From NORP240 sp942492445 (GTDB lineage: Bacteria > Pseudomonadota > Gammaproteobacteria > Pseudomonadales > Pseudohongiellaceae), in contig CALOEW010000012.1 of the NCBI GenBank assembly GCA_942492445.1, positions 1 through 46,185 on the forward strand: a DNA stretch of 46,185 nt, given 5' to 3'. Every line of letters begins with the position of its first letter. Position 1 is the first letter of the stretch. A program made the translations under genes and the position numbers. Of this stretch, positions 27,018 through 35,676 are shown in pieces. The notes beneath the pieces are model-generated. The model saw nothing but the letters and a program-made list of their open reading frames with translations. It was not told the DNA's origin and ran no database searches.

Positions 27018-28205
27018 TCAGGGTGCAGGTTCTATGCGAATCACTGCGCCATTGTCTTCCTCGGTCAGCAGATACAGAAAACCGTCAGGACCCTGATCGA
27101 TATCGCGAACCCGCTGGCGTAACTCCGTCACCAGAGTTTCCCTCTGAATTTCCTGCATCTGCCCGTTGAAAACCACTCGCTCCAGGCCTCCCGTGCCGGG
27201 GATACGACCGCGCTGAATACTCCCGGCAAACAGGTTTCCCTGCCACTGCGGAAATGCATCTCCAGTGTAAAACACCAGACCGGACGGCACGATGCCCGGC
27301 TGCCAGATAATCAGCGCGGGCTCAATCCCTTCCCGGTTCGGATGGGCCATTGGTTCACTGTCGTTGTAACTGCCGTAACCGTAAAGGGGCCAGCCATAAT
27401 TGCCACCGGCCTTGATTATATTGAGTTTGTCGCCTCCAAGAGGTCCAAGCTCGGCATGGAACAGCTCACCGGTAATCGGATGAATCGCCAGGCCGTATTG
27501 GTCACGATGGCCGTACGAATAGATTTCCGGTTTTACGTCGGTGCGCCCGATAAACGGATTGTCCGCCGGAACCGAGCCATCCTCGTTGAGTCGCAACACC
27601 TTTCCCTCGAGCCGCCCCAGATCCTGGGCCAGGGGCTGCCGGCCCATGGCGCCGCCAACGGTCACGTAGATTTTACCATCCGGTGCAAAAATTAAACGCG
27701 ACCCTCCGGAGAGCGTCATGGGTGATCCGAGAAAGAGGCGTTCGAAATTCTCAAGCTTTGAGCCCCCCTCATAGCGTGCGCGGCCCAGGGCAATGGCATA
27801 TTCACGATCATTCTCGAGGGCCTGATGATAGGTGAAATAGACCAGTCGGTTTTCCTCGAATTGCGGATGTGCCTGAATGTCCAGGAGACCGGAGTGGAAT
27901 CCGGTCCGAATGGCGGGGAGGCCCGACAAGGGCTCCGGATCGAGTACGCCGTCCCTGATCACTCTGAGAGCCGGCGTGTATCGATCCGTGACCAGCATGT
28001 CGCCGTCCGGCAGGACAAGAAGTGCAAAAGGGCGGGAGATGCCGCTTGCAACCACCGAGACCTTGATTCTGGAATCAAATGTTTCAAGGAATTGAGGTTC
28101 CTCCGGCAAGGGGAAAGGCAGTTGTCTGCCCTGGGCGTAGACCTTCTGAGTAAACAAGACAGGTAATACCATGAGTGTCAATACACTGAACACCATTCGA
28201 TTCAT
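27018..28205 (-). CDS. PQQ-dependent aldose sugar dehydrogenase family protein
   Basis: This 395-residue periplasmic six-bladed beta-propeller is of the soluble glucose/aldose sugar dehydrogenase (YliI/Asd) family. The signal peptide ends in VYA before QG, and ATG 28205 has AGGAG ten bases upstream. Family features are SGISRPFALLVLPDGDMLVTD, HSGLLDIQAHPQF with the conserved catalytic-type His, LIFAPDGKIYVTVGG, SYGHRDQYGLAIHP, GGNYGWPLYGYG and a final RVRDIDQGPDGFLYLLT. It oxidises aldoses to lactones with PQQ as cofactor, passing electrons to the respiratory chain. It is divergent from an AraC regulator that probably controls it. Confidence 0.88.
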   Translation of the reverse strand: MNRMVFSVLTLMVLPVLFTQKVYAQGRQLPFPLPEEPQFLETFDSRIKVSVVASGISRPFALLVLPDGDMLVTDRYTPALRVIRDGVLDPEPLSGLPAIRTGFHSGLLDIQAHPQFEENRLVYFTYHQALENDREYAIALGRARYEGGSKLENFERLFLGSPMTLSGGSRLIFAPDGKIYVTVGGAMGRQPLAQDLGRLEGKVLRLNEDGSVPADNPFIGRTDVKPEIYSYGHRDQYGLAIHPITGELFHAELGPLGGDKLNIIKAGGNYGWPLYGYGSYNDSEPMAHPNREGIEPALIIWQPGIVPSGLVFYTGDAFPQWQGNLFAGSIQRGRIPGTGGLERVVFNGQMQEIQRETLVTELRQRVRDIDQGPDGFLYLLTEEDNGAVIRIEPAP

Positions 28206-28452
28206 GCCGGTTGGCTCCTGTTTCCTGGATTTACAGAGTGAATTCTGTCCCTGGATCCGTTCGCCGTGCCTGGCAATCTGATTGAAATTGTTCTTGGAAA
28301 GATCTTCATCTTTGGTTTTAATGGTGCACTAAAGAACAAAATTACAGTTTCGGGTTGATTTATATCAGCTTACCATCTCAAATTTAAAGGTAAATCCGAT
28401 AACGGATCAATTCACTACGTTTTCAGGTCATAACTGGCTGCATACTGAAAAA

Positions 28453-29295
28453 ATGATCAGCACATTTTCAGCAACTATCGAAAAGAATTCGGAACCGCAT
28501 ACACATCTGGTGCATGAATTGGTCATTGGCCGGCGCGGAACCGCTGTGGTGTGTGTCGATGAGGAACGCTTTGATATCAGCAACAGGCAAACTATTTTCA
28601 TACCAGCGGGAACCAGTCATCGCTACGAATTGTCCGGGAATGGAGATTTCGCTGAAGTGACTTTTGTCTGCTTTGACAACAAGCCCATAGAGCGGCACCT
28701 TGGGCCGACTATACAATCGAACTTTCACAGTTACCTGACGACTAAAGTTTCCAGTTCACCACTTCATGGCGTAGCAGGTAAGGAAACTGCTACTCTCCTG
28801 GAAATGATGCAGCGCTGCTGTAAGCAGAACGCCCCCTTTGCCCAGGAAAAGGCGAGGACCGTTCTAAGCTCGATTCTTGTAAGCCACTTTACAGCTATCA
28901 ACCCATCGAATAGTGCAACCTGTTCCGATAGAAATGAGAAGATGAGCGAACTGCTGGAATGGGTCGAAGAAAATCTTTCTGAACCGATCAGTATTGACCG
29001 TGCGGCAGCAAGAGTACATATGTCCAGATCGACATTTACGCGCTTTTTTAAATACTATTCCAATGTCAGCTTTTCCACCTATGTGGGGAATGCCAGATTG
29101 CGAAATGCAGCCAGTTTGCTGACGGATGGGGATTCACCGATTGGTGACATAGCGTACAGAAGTGGGTTCAGGAATCTCGGCCATTTTTACAGTCTTTTCC
29201 AGAAGCACTACGGTATGACCCCGAGCCAGTACCGCAAAGTATCGGTTCAGATGACTGCTCCATTTTCCAACAACGCCAGTAGATGGAATCGTTAG
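28453..29295 (+). CDS. AraC-family regulator with cupin N-terminus
   Basis: This 280-residue regulator has an N-terminal cupin (HTHLVHELVIGRRGTAVV, then TIFIPAGTSHRYELSG) that would sense a sugar or similar ligand. Two C-terminal helix-turn-helices follow: ISIDRAAARVHMSRSTFTRFF and IGDIAYRSGFRNLGHFYSLF, with the usual GMTPSQYRK end. It is divergent from the sugar dehydrogenase across 247 bases, the typical arrangement for a local activator. Confidence 0.9.
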   Translation: MISTFSATIEKNSEPHTHLVHELVIGRRGTAVVCVDEERFDISNRQTIFIPAGTSHRYELSGNGDFAEVTFVCFDNKPIERHLGPTIQSNFHSYLTTKVSSSPLHGVAGKETATLLEMMQRCCKQNAPFAQEKARTVLSSILVSHFTAINPSNSATCSDRNEKMSELLEWVEENLSEPISIDRAAARVHMSRSTFTRFFKYYSNVSFSTYVGNARLRNAASLLTDGDSPIGDIAYRSGFRNLGHFYSLFQKHYGMTPSQYRKVSVQMTAPFSNNASRWNR

Positions 29296-29499
29296 CGGAG
29301 TAAAAACGCCTTCCAGGCAGGCCATGCCTCCAGTCCGATAAGTGCCTCTCCTGGAAAAGAGGAGATCTATCGCCCATGCCAGCGAGCAAGCAATACCATC
29401 CACAATCTGCGCCAGGCCGTTCGGACTTGATTGCACTGGGTTTCTCGATACTCGATCAGAAATTTCTGCGCAAGAACTTTCTCCCTTGCCGTTAGTTGG

Positions 29500-29646
29500 C
29501 TAGCAGACTGTTGAAAAACTATTGCGCTTGCCAGTACTTCGTTAAAAACTGGCTCAAAATGCTCATTTACACCCGGTAAACTGCGCTTTTTCGCCAGTTT
29601 TTGCCTCGCCTTTGCTGCGCTCATCACGTTTTTCAACAGCCTGCTA
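29500..29646. repeat. 147-bp inverted-repeat (MITE-like) element
   Basis: The ends form an inverted repeat of about 21 bp with one or two mismatches: CTAGCAG-x-CTGTTGAAAAA at 29500-29518 against TTTTTCAACAG-x-CTGCTAG at 29628-29646. The interior contains complementary stretches (AAAACTGGC with GCCAGTTTT) and no coding capacity of its own. It looks like a non-autonomous mobile element. Confidence 0.7.
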
Positions 29647-29690
29647 GATGAAACAGGTAAAATTCAACGGCAATAATCAGGAGTGTCCTT

Positions 29691-30353
29691 ATGAATGATG
29701 AACTCTATTCAAAATCCAGAATACACGTAAGCTGCGCCCTGGGCGCCTTACTGGTCGCCTGGGTAATGCCAGTTATCGGTCAGCAGTCAGTGGAATCGGA
29801 CGATGGTTCCTATATCACCATTGGTGGAAAAGTTGTCTCCCAGGCAGGAAAAAACTTTACTCTTGACTATGATAACGGGACGATTGTGGTCGAAATGGAT
29901 GACTGGGATTCGTTCAACGAAGCGCAGGCAATCAAGCCAGGTGAAACCGTTACCGTGAGAGGGCGTATTGACGTCGACCTGTTCGAGAATCGGACCATCG
30001 AGGCGGAAAGCGTTTACATCGCGGATCGACACGCCCAGTATTTTGCCAGTGCCATGGACGAAGAGGATGCCCTGGACTGGAGCTACGGCATCGCCAATCC
30101 GGAGTTCAGAAAGGAAGGCACCTGGTATAGCGTGTCGGGTACAATCACCCACATTGATGGAACTGAGTTTATTCTCGATACCGGTGTCAATTTACTGGAT
30201 GTTGATACGTCAACCCTGGACTACAGTCCATTTGACGATTCGGGCTATCAGAAGCTTCACGTTGGTGACTACGTCCACGTAGCTGGCAAGCTTGATGAAA
30301 AGGTCTTTGAGAATAACGAGATCAACGCAGTGGCAATCACCTCCTACGAATAA
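29691..30353 (+). CDS. Secreted protein with two OB-fold-like domains
   Basis: This 220-residue protein starts at ATG 29691 after CAGGAGTG. The hydrophobic N-terminus ends near VIGQQ. Two repeats follow. The first (about residues 43-110) runs from ITIGGKVVSQAGKNFTLDY to RIDVDLFENRTIEAESVYI. The second (about 145-220) runs from YSVSGTITHIDGTEFILDT to KLDEKVFENNEINAVAITSY. The pattern GKVV...FTLDYDNG...V.VRGRID...F...I.A resembles the bacterial OB-fold (YgiW/YdeI) family of periplasmic stress proteins. The ligand is unknown. Confidence 0.72.
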   Translation: MNDELYSKSRIHVSCALGALLVAWVMPVIGQQSVESDDGSYITIGGKVVSQAGKNFTLDYDNGTIVVEMDDWDSFNEAQAIKPGETVTVRGRIDVDLFENRTIEAESVYIADRHAQYFASAMDEEDALDWSYGIANPEFRKEGTWYSVSGTITHIDGTEFILDTGVNLLDVDTSTLDYSPFDDSGYQKLHVGDYVHVAGKLDEKVFENNEINAVAITSYE

Positions 30354-31051
30354 AAATATATCTGGGAAGGGCCGGTTGTTGGTTTACGTGGGGGAGAGGA
30401 AGGCCATCGAACAATAGTGGTTCGATAACCCTAAATCAACCTCGGGTCCTTTCCGAAACCCGCAATTCTTGCGGCAGGTGGCAAAATATTTTGTATCAGG
30501 GAGTTCAAACCGGCCTATGTATTCCTCACCTTTTGTCCAGGAAACTGGTCCGGTGGTACAAACAGATTAGGCGCTTGGGCACTGCCCGGTAAATTTTCGA
30601 CAGGTACCTCGAAATACCCTGAATGGCGGCTCGATCTGATACGTCCGCAACTTCCTTTCATATTATTTGCTGAATTTATCAAGAGCATCCTCAATACCCG
30701 ATCTGACCTCGCCGTCAAACCAGGCTCCCTGGTCATTACTATCGAAGTCTACAATCAATTCGATACACAACTGCAAGTCGATTGCGTGTCCGGGCCTGTA
30801 TGGCAGGCCTGATGTGCCACGGATTGTCAGGTTTACTGCATAGTGACGCAGGCGCGTTATTCAGCATGTTGACCGCTTGCTGGAAAGCGCAAAACCTGGA
30901 GTTTAGTGGTATCGGTTGGTCACGCACGATTACCGTGACAACAACCCGTTTTCTTGTTAAAAGTACTAACCCTATTAAGTCACACGTTGCTCGCCAAGCA
31001 CTCCATTTCGACCTGGCGATGGCATCGCCCTGGTAACACAGGAGAATAACC
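30354..31051. other. Intergenic region with a possible decayed gene
   Basis: Nearly 700 bases hold no intact gene. The minus strand from 30860 to 30663 has a 65-codon open frame with no ATG, described separately. The ribosome site AGGAG for the lipocalin gene is at the right end. Confidence 0.4.
30663..30860 (-). pseudogene. Possible gene remnant without start codon
   Basis: Between an in-frame TGA (30861-30863) and the TAA at 30663-30665 the minus strand reads a protein-like sequence. It includes HAIDLQLCIELIVDFDSND, then QGAWFDGEVRSGIEDALDKF. The alternation of hydrophobic and acidic residues looks coding, but no ATG or ribosome site exists. It may be the tail of a lost gene. The family is unknown. 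Confidence 0.25.
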
Positions 31052-31462
31052 ATGAAGCAAATTATCGCCGCATTACTGCTGCTCGCCGGCACGTCAACCG
31101 CGTTGGCCCAATCCGATACCGAGCGACTCTTGGGCACGTGGCACCTCCAGACTTGGATATCTGAGGACGGTGCGCCCCGGTGTTTGGCAGACGAAGGCGA
31201 CCCCTTTGGCCAGATCATTTATTCCAATGACGGCTTCATGGCCGTGTACCTGGGTTGCTCGGAGGATGACACGCCGGGTGGATATTACGGCAGCGTCACC
31301 GTCAATGAGGCCGACAAAACGGTTACCCATCATGTGCGTGGCAGCAGCTCTGGCACGCTCACCGGCAATGATCTGGTGCGCACTTACAACCTGGATACTC
31401 CAGGGCAGGTTACCTTGACCACGCCCCAGGGTTCGCAATTAACCTGGGTACGTGAACGGTAA
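31052..31462 (+). CDS. Secreted lipocalin-like domain protein
   Basis: This 136-residue protein has a signal peptide ending in TALA before QS, and AGGAG lies before ATG 31052. It is one lipocalin-like domain: LLGTWHLQTWISEDGAPRC at the N-terminus, then PFGQIIYSNDGFMAVYL, GGYYGSVTVNE, THHVRGSSSG and RTYNLDTPGQVTLTTPQG. This order of strands is typical of the small bacterial lipocalin-like family. Two Cys, in APRCLAD and YLGCSED, could form a disulfide. The ligand is unknown. Confidence 0.8.
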   Translation: MKQIIAALLLLAGTSTALAQSDTERLLGTWHLQTWISEDGAPRCLADEGDPFGQIIYSNDGFMAVYLGCSEDDTPGGYYGSVTVNEADKTVTHHVRGSSSGTLTGNDLVRTYNLDTPGQVTLTTPQGSQLTWVRER

Positions 31463-31568
31463 GTGACGTACCGGCTTGATATCCGATACGGACAATATTC
31501 AAGCCAGCGGACAACACCTTAAAATAATACCGCACAGAAAGAGCTATCGGCGGGTAACCCAGTAAACA

Positions 31569-32117
31569 ATGACGCAGGAATTAAACTGGAAACGTATTAC
31601 CATTGATACCCTGGCTATCGCCGGGTCGATTCTGCTGGCCTTCGCTATAGACGTCTGGTGGGAGGAGCGGGACGAAACCCTGCGCCTACGCGGCGCCCTG
31701 GAGAACGTGGTCGAAGAAGTGGCGCGGGACCGGCTGGAAATCATCCGCGCAGTGCAGCGCAACCGCAGTCTCATTGATGGCCAGGTACAGTTTCTCAGCA
31801 TGACACCGGAGGAACTGCAAACCGGCCAGGATCTTATTGCCATTTCCCGGGGCTTCGACCATCCGAGCTCCTTCGACAGTGCCGGCATTTCATTACAAGG
31901 GCTGTTGGTGGGAGGCAACCTGGAACTGGTCTCTGGCGGCGAGCTGGCCGGTGCATTGCTGGAATGGGCGCAGTTACCCGCCGAGATCGAAAGCGATTAT
32001 CTGGAGGCATCCCAGATGTCCATGCTGGTTGCCGAACTGGCAGCACCCTATGGACTGCACCTGATGACGCTGAATCAAGCCCGATTTATGATCAAACGAT
32101 GGCGCAATCGGCAATGA
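31569..32117 (+). CDS. Single-pass membrane protein of unknown function (DUF6090-like)
   Basis: This 182-residue protein begins with a transmembrane helix, ITIDTLAIAGSILLAFAIDV, followed by WWEER and a helical region with acidic and basic heptads (residues 35-90). That arrangement, an N-terminal helix ending in D.WW and then helices, resembles DUF6090-type proteins of unknown role. It is somewhat short for that group and its C-terminus (ARFMIKRWRNRQ) may be altered. There is no clear ribosome site before ATG 31569. Confidence 0.6.
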   Translation: MTQELNWKRITIDTLAIAGSILLAFAIDVWWEERDETLRLRGALENVVEEVARDRLEIIRAVQRNRSLIDGQVQFLSMTPEELQTGQDLIAISRGFDHPSSFDSAGISLQGLLVGGNLELVSGGELAGALLEWAQLPAEIESDYLEASQMSMLVAELAAPYGLHLMTLNQARFMIKRWRNRQ

Positions 32118-32936
32118 AAAGAAGGTGATTTTCCAGAAGGTTCGAGCGATTCCAGACTGCTGGAGAGCGGATGATCACGAAACTGGACAAGGCACAGGTT
32201 CAGAGATGCCTTTTATTCTTCTTATAAGCCTACAATACCAATCTTGAATCCTCTACCGGTTATGGTCCCTCCAGCACCGACTGAGGTATACCCTCCCTGC
32301 TGGTCCGTCATCCATCGTGATTTACTCTTTGAGTCTTGGCGTAGTCGAGTATCAAATATCTCTTGGTGGAGCTTCGAGGTTGACGATATCCCGAGTACTC
32401 TCAGCCCGAAGTCAGTTGCGAGGTCCGCAGAATATGAAGAAACGATAAAAGGCCAATCAGGATGATTGCCAAGAACCTAATTGGTAAACCGAAAACAATG
32501 AAGTACGAAACATTTACCTATAGTGATCTGCCCAATCTAATAGATAAATAGATCCCCGAAATTACCGTTGCCCAGCAATAAAATCGCCTTGTCAATGGGA
32601 CAAACAGCAATCTATGGGACAACCGAATTCTTCGATCAGGCTAGAAGCCGCTGTCCTTCCTGACACATAGGTTACAGACTATACCGGAGACATAGGTTAC
32701 ACAATTGAGCATTTGGGAAGCTCCAGATGCCATGGCAAGAGTGTAATCTTATGGATGAAAGACTCAGGTTCGTAGCCCGGCTGCTCTCACCCTGACCCAT
32801 TAGCCGCGTCCCTGCCTGAGGGTTTCTCTCAATCCTGTTGGCTGGCTTCGCCTTCCATCAGAAACGGCAGAATTTCCAGGTAAGGACAGCTGCCTGCGCA
32901 ACCGGACATTGATTGTCCGCTTACGCTCGAGTCCAC
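32118..32936. other. Gene-poor stretch with remnants of mobile DNA
   Basis: More than 800 bases show no supported gene on either strand. ACATAGGTTACA occurs twice in direct orientation (32665-32676 and 32690-32701), a pattern seen at the ends of some insertion sequences. I could not identify a transposase remnant. Confidence 0.45.
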
Positions 32937-33557
32937 TCACTGTCGCAATGCCTCAAACTCAAAGCGCAGCGTTACTTCGTCACCCACGAGGTTATTGGCC
33001 ACTGCATAGTCCATACCCCACTGACTGCGAAAGAGGGTCGTGCGGGCGGAGATGCCCAGGGTTTCCCGGCGGTGTCCTAACGGGTAGCGGGCGCGTTTAT
33101 TGATTGTCACGGTCAACTCGACGGTCCTTGTATTGCCCAGCAAGGTCAGATTGCCAGCCAGTGTACCCTGTTCTTCTGCGCCGTTGCTGTCACTGTCACT
33201 GGGGGTATAGTCGGTGGCCTCGAAGACGATGACGGGGTGATTTTCAGCATCGAGAAAATCGTCGCTGCGCAGGTGGTTGTCCCGGGCGTCATGGTTACTG
33301 AAGACACTGCCCGCCTGCACTTCCACCCGGCCGGCACTGAGGTCCCGTGTCTCCGGGTCATAGCGAAAACTGCCCGACGCTTCCAGAAACATGCCCAGCT
33401 GTTGCTGGTAACCGATGTGTTCGGCGGCAAAGGCGATTGAGAAGTGCTCGGGATCGATCAGCCATTCCGCCGGCTCCGCGCGGGCATGGCCCGCTGCCAG
33501 AGTCAGCAAAGCAAGCAGTGCGGCAAGCCGGAGAGTGACTGAGTAGAAATTTTGCAT
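32937..33557 (-). CDS. YceI-family secreted protein
   Basis: This 206-residue periplasmic lipocalin-fold protein is of the YceI family, which binds isoprenoid or other lipid chains. The signal peptide ends in HARA before EPA, and AAGGAGG lies before the ATG. Family features are EWLIDPEHFSIAFAAEHIGY, GSFRYDPETRDLSAGRVEV, RDNHLRSDDFLDAENHPVIVF, LTLLGNTRTVELTV and the end VTLRFEFEALRQ. It starts 23 bases after the cyclase-family gene and forms an operon with it. Confidence 0.9.
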   Translation of the reverse strand: MQNFYSVTLRLAALLALLTLAAGHARAEPAEWLIDPEHFSIAFAAEHIGYQQQLGMFLEASGSFRYDPETRDLSAGRVEVQAGSVFSNHDARDNHLRSDDFLDAENHPVIVFEATDYTPSDSDSNGAEEQGTLAGNLTLLGNTRTVELTVTINKRARYPLGHRRETLGISARTTLFRSQWGMDYAVANNLVGDEVTLRFEFEALRQ

Positions 33558-33580
33558 GGGGCCTCCTTGTGGCCTGGTAT

Positions 33581-34582
33581 TCAGAATACCGCCAGTGGAT
33601 TCAACGGGGAGCCGGTGCCACCCTCCACGCGCAGCGGAGCGCCGACAAACAGAAACTCCCAGCGGTTGCGTTGCCGTGCCGCGGCAGCCAGGGCGTCCAG
33701 GTCAAGGTTGTCCAGCAAGGGCATGCCCAGGCCTACCAGCACCAGTGCGTGCAGGGGATTGATGAGCCCCTCGACACCGGAAGGCATGACATCACTGACC
33801 CCGTCCGAGCCAAGCACGGCGACGTCACGTTCTTTCAGCCAACTGGCTACACTGGCATGAGAGCCTGCGGCGTTGCCGACGAAATTCCATTCACCCACCT
33901 GCCTGACCCGCTCCCAGCGGCCGGTACGGATCAGCAACACGTCGCCGCTGCCTACGCGAATGCCGGTACGCTGCTCCCAGGCTTCCAGATCGGCAACTGT
34001 AATGGCAGTGCCAGGTTCCAGATAGTCCACGCTGCGCAGCCAGGGCATATCGATGAGAATGCCGCGGGTAAAAACACCCTGATAAGCGTTGTCGATACCC
34101 AGGCGCGCTGAGCCGTCGTCATCGAGGGCGTCTACTGAAACTCCGTTATACATCCGGCCATAATGGGCGAAGTGCGGCAGTCCATCCATGTGTGAATGGG
34201 CAAAGCCGTGATATTGAACGCTGTAGCGGTCGCCTGCCACCTCGTGGCCTCCGAAAGTGGAGATGCTCAGGCTGTGTTCGAACGGGTTGGCATTGAGAGC
34301 GCCCTGTTCCTTGTTGACCGGAAGAGAGAGTGAAACCGGGTAACCCTCGGTTACCAGCTGGGCGGCTTCAACGCGCCGGGCCGGCGTGATGAGGTTGAGA
34401 GTGCCCAGTTCGTCGTCGTCGCCCCAACGGCCCCAGTTGGAGATTTCTTCCATGAGGTCGTCAAACTCCCCACGGCTCATCGGACCTGGGGTCTGGGCTG
34501 TCGTCTCTGCACTGATGAGCAGAAGAAGCAGGACTGCGGAAAGGGCGTGAATCGGCGAACAGGATCGCAGCAGTGTTCTCAT
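33581..34582 (-). CDS. Cyclase-family (kynurenine formamidase-like) secreted hydrolase
   Basis: This 333-residue protein has a signal peptide ending near ETTA before QTPG. The cyclase-family metal-binding motif is HGFAHSHMDGLPHF (His, His and Asp positions of HxGTHxDxPxH), preceded by YSVQY and followed by a GDVLLIRTGR strand and VAVLGSDGVSDVMP. The family contains metal-dependent amidases and lactonases such as KynB. The exported form here acts outside the cytoplasm on an unknown substrate. GGAGAAG precedes ATG 34582, and the YceI gene follows. Confidence 0.88.
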   Translation of the reverse strand: MRTLLRSCSPIHALSAVLLLLLISAETTAQTPGPMSRGEFDDLMEEISNWGRWGDDDELGTLNLITPARRVEAAQLVTEGYPVSLSLPVNKEQGALNANPFEHSLSISTFGGHEVAGDRYSVQYHGFAHSHMDGLPHFAHYGRMYNGVSVDALDDDGSARLGIDNAYQGVFTRGILIDMPWLRSVDYLEPGTAITVADLEAWEQRTGIRVGSGDVLLIRTGRWERVRQVGEWNFVGNAAGSHASVASWLKERDVAVLGSDGVSDVMPSGVEGLINPLHALVLVGLGMPLLDNLDLDALAAAARQRNRWEFLFVGAPLRVEGGTGSPLNPLAVF

Positions 34583-34771
34583 TGAGCTTCTCCGCTGATT
34601 GCGTAAAATCGGCTGGGGCCCTGGCGTGGCATCAGGGTGGTCAAGGCCCCGAAGTTTTCCGCCAGATCAGCGGATAAACTGCATCATTGCGGCGGGTCAA
34701 GTCAAGGGCGACAGGGCTGAACCACAAGTGGCCTGGACGCGTACCACCCTTGAATGCAACAGGGAGTAACC

Positions 34772-35116
34772 ATGAGTGAGACCTATCTTGACCGTTTTTT
34801 CTCTGATCTGGAACTACGCTACGCTGGGCAGAACGAATTCCTGCAGGCGGTCCGCGAATTGGACAATGACTGTTTATCGACCAGAATTCTGATGGAACCG
34901 GATGGATTCGTTCCTCAATACGACACAAATACCTCTTCAATGCTGGCTAAATCGTGCGTAAGTCTTTTCCAGGCCGAGAGCAGTCCGGCCACCGCTCCAG
35001 CCCCCAATCACAGATTGAGGTCGTTCGGTTGCGCAGAAAGCTGGCGCTTTCAACTACGCTTACCTCACCCCTCGGCAGACAGTAATATTCCCTTTCTGTC
35101 TTTGTTGTTGAGTGGG
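34772..35116 (+). pseudogene. Probable N-terminal remnant of glutamate dehydrogenase, cut by mobile DNA
   Basis: Only about the first 35 residues look like a real protein: ATG 34772 opens SETYLDRFFSDLELRYAGQ and continues NEFLQAVREL, as NADP-type glutamate dehydrogenases do. A ribosome site is weak (GGGAG). After about 34865 the sequence no longer resembles the family, and the frame runs into the IS91-type remnant at 35117. I read this as a gdhA 5' fragment truncated by insertion and deletion. The similarity is short and remembered only by pattern. Confidence 0.4.
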
Positions 35117-35325
35117 TCAGGCTTCATCAAATAACCCGATCTGCGGTGGGGCGCGCTCGGGCGGCGGCTGCGCCTGGGAGTCCTCCGACTCCTTCTTCCT
35201 CAAGTGTTCCAGAATCTGCCGGATCACCGCCGGATCCTCGATGCAAGCGATGATCCTCACCGGACCCTGACACTGCTCGCAGGTTTCGATGTCGATGTTG
35301 AAATCCCGCTTCAGACGCTGAGCCA
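35117..35325 (-). mobile_element. IS91-family transposase C-terminal remnant (left copy)
   Basis: The minus strand encodes AQRLKRDFNIDIETCEQC, then GPVRIIACIEDPAVIRQIL and a natural-looking end GLFDEA. This is the zinc-binding C-terminal tail of IS91-family rolling-circle transposases. Similarity to the copy at 45.5 kb stops abruptly near 35325, where a flanking direct repeat begins. Everything upstream in the transposase is missing. Confidence 0.8.
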
Positions 35326-35379
35326 TTTTCGGAAGAGTTGAACGCAACACTGAACTGAGCGTTTAACTTATTGAATTAT
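35322..35379 (+). repeat. Left direct repeat flanking the AbiE/primase-helicase island
   Basis: About 58 bases starting at GCCATTTT align with 39737-39794, including the identical run AACACTGAACTGAG, with an overall identity near three quarters. It lies at the junction with the IS91 remnant. Confidence 0.6.
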
Positions 35380-35640
35380 ATAAGGGTTCTGCGAAAAAGC
35401 GGGTTGCAACATTTCATAGCAACACAGGTAGCAACATTTACAAAACTTGAACTCAGCTTTATTTCTTAATATCAGATAGTTATGGGCTTGTTTCAGCTTC
35501 CCCCGCCCATCGCGCGAAGCCCACTACCCATCTGATTTTATTGGCTTTTTAGATTTACTTATCCAATGGTGTCCTGCTGAACCCTAAGCAAAGCCAACTT
35601 AACTCTTCACTTGCCGACTCTTACCAATACGGATAGTATT

Positions 35641-35666
35641 ACCTATATATATATTATTCTATAGGT
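35641..35666. promoter_or_regulatory. Inverted-repeat operator/promoter region of the AbiE-like operon
   Basis: ACCTATA (35641-35647) and TATAGGT (35660-35666) form an inverted repeat around an AT-only core. It lies 10 bases before ATG 35677. AbiEi proteins are known to bind inverted repeats in their own promoter and repress it cooperatively, so this is a natural candidate operator. There is no Shine-Dalgarno sequence between it and the ATG, which suggests a leaderless or very short leader transcript. Confidence 0.5.
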
Positions 35667-35676
35667 TTTATTATCC

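Noticed and set aside
29367..29636. Minus-strand 89-codon frame covering the 29500-29646 element
   Set aside because: Most of it is the inverted-repeat element itself. The apparent protein is produced by its AT-rich arms.
30782..31036. Plus-strand 84-codon frame before the lipocalin gene
   Set aside because: It has no ribosome site or domain, and its composition is not protein-like. The opposite strand has a slightly better but also start-less frame.
32244..32465. Plus-strand 73-codon frame in the gene desert
   Set aside because: There is no ribosome site and no recognisable pattern, and it is rich in Pro, Ser and Trp as random frames are here.
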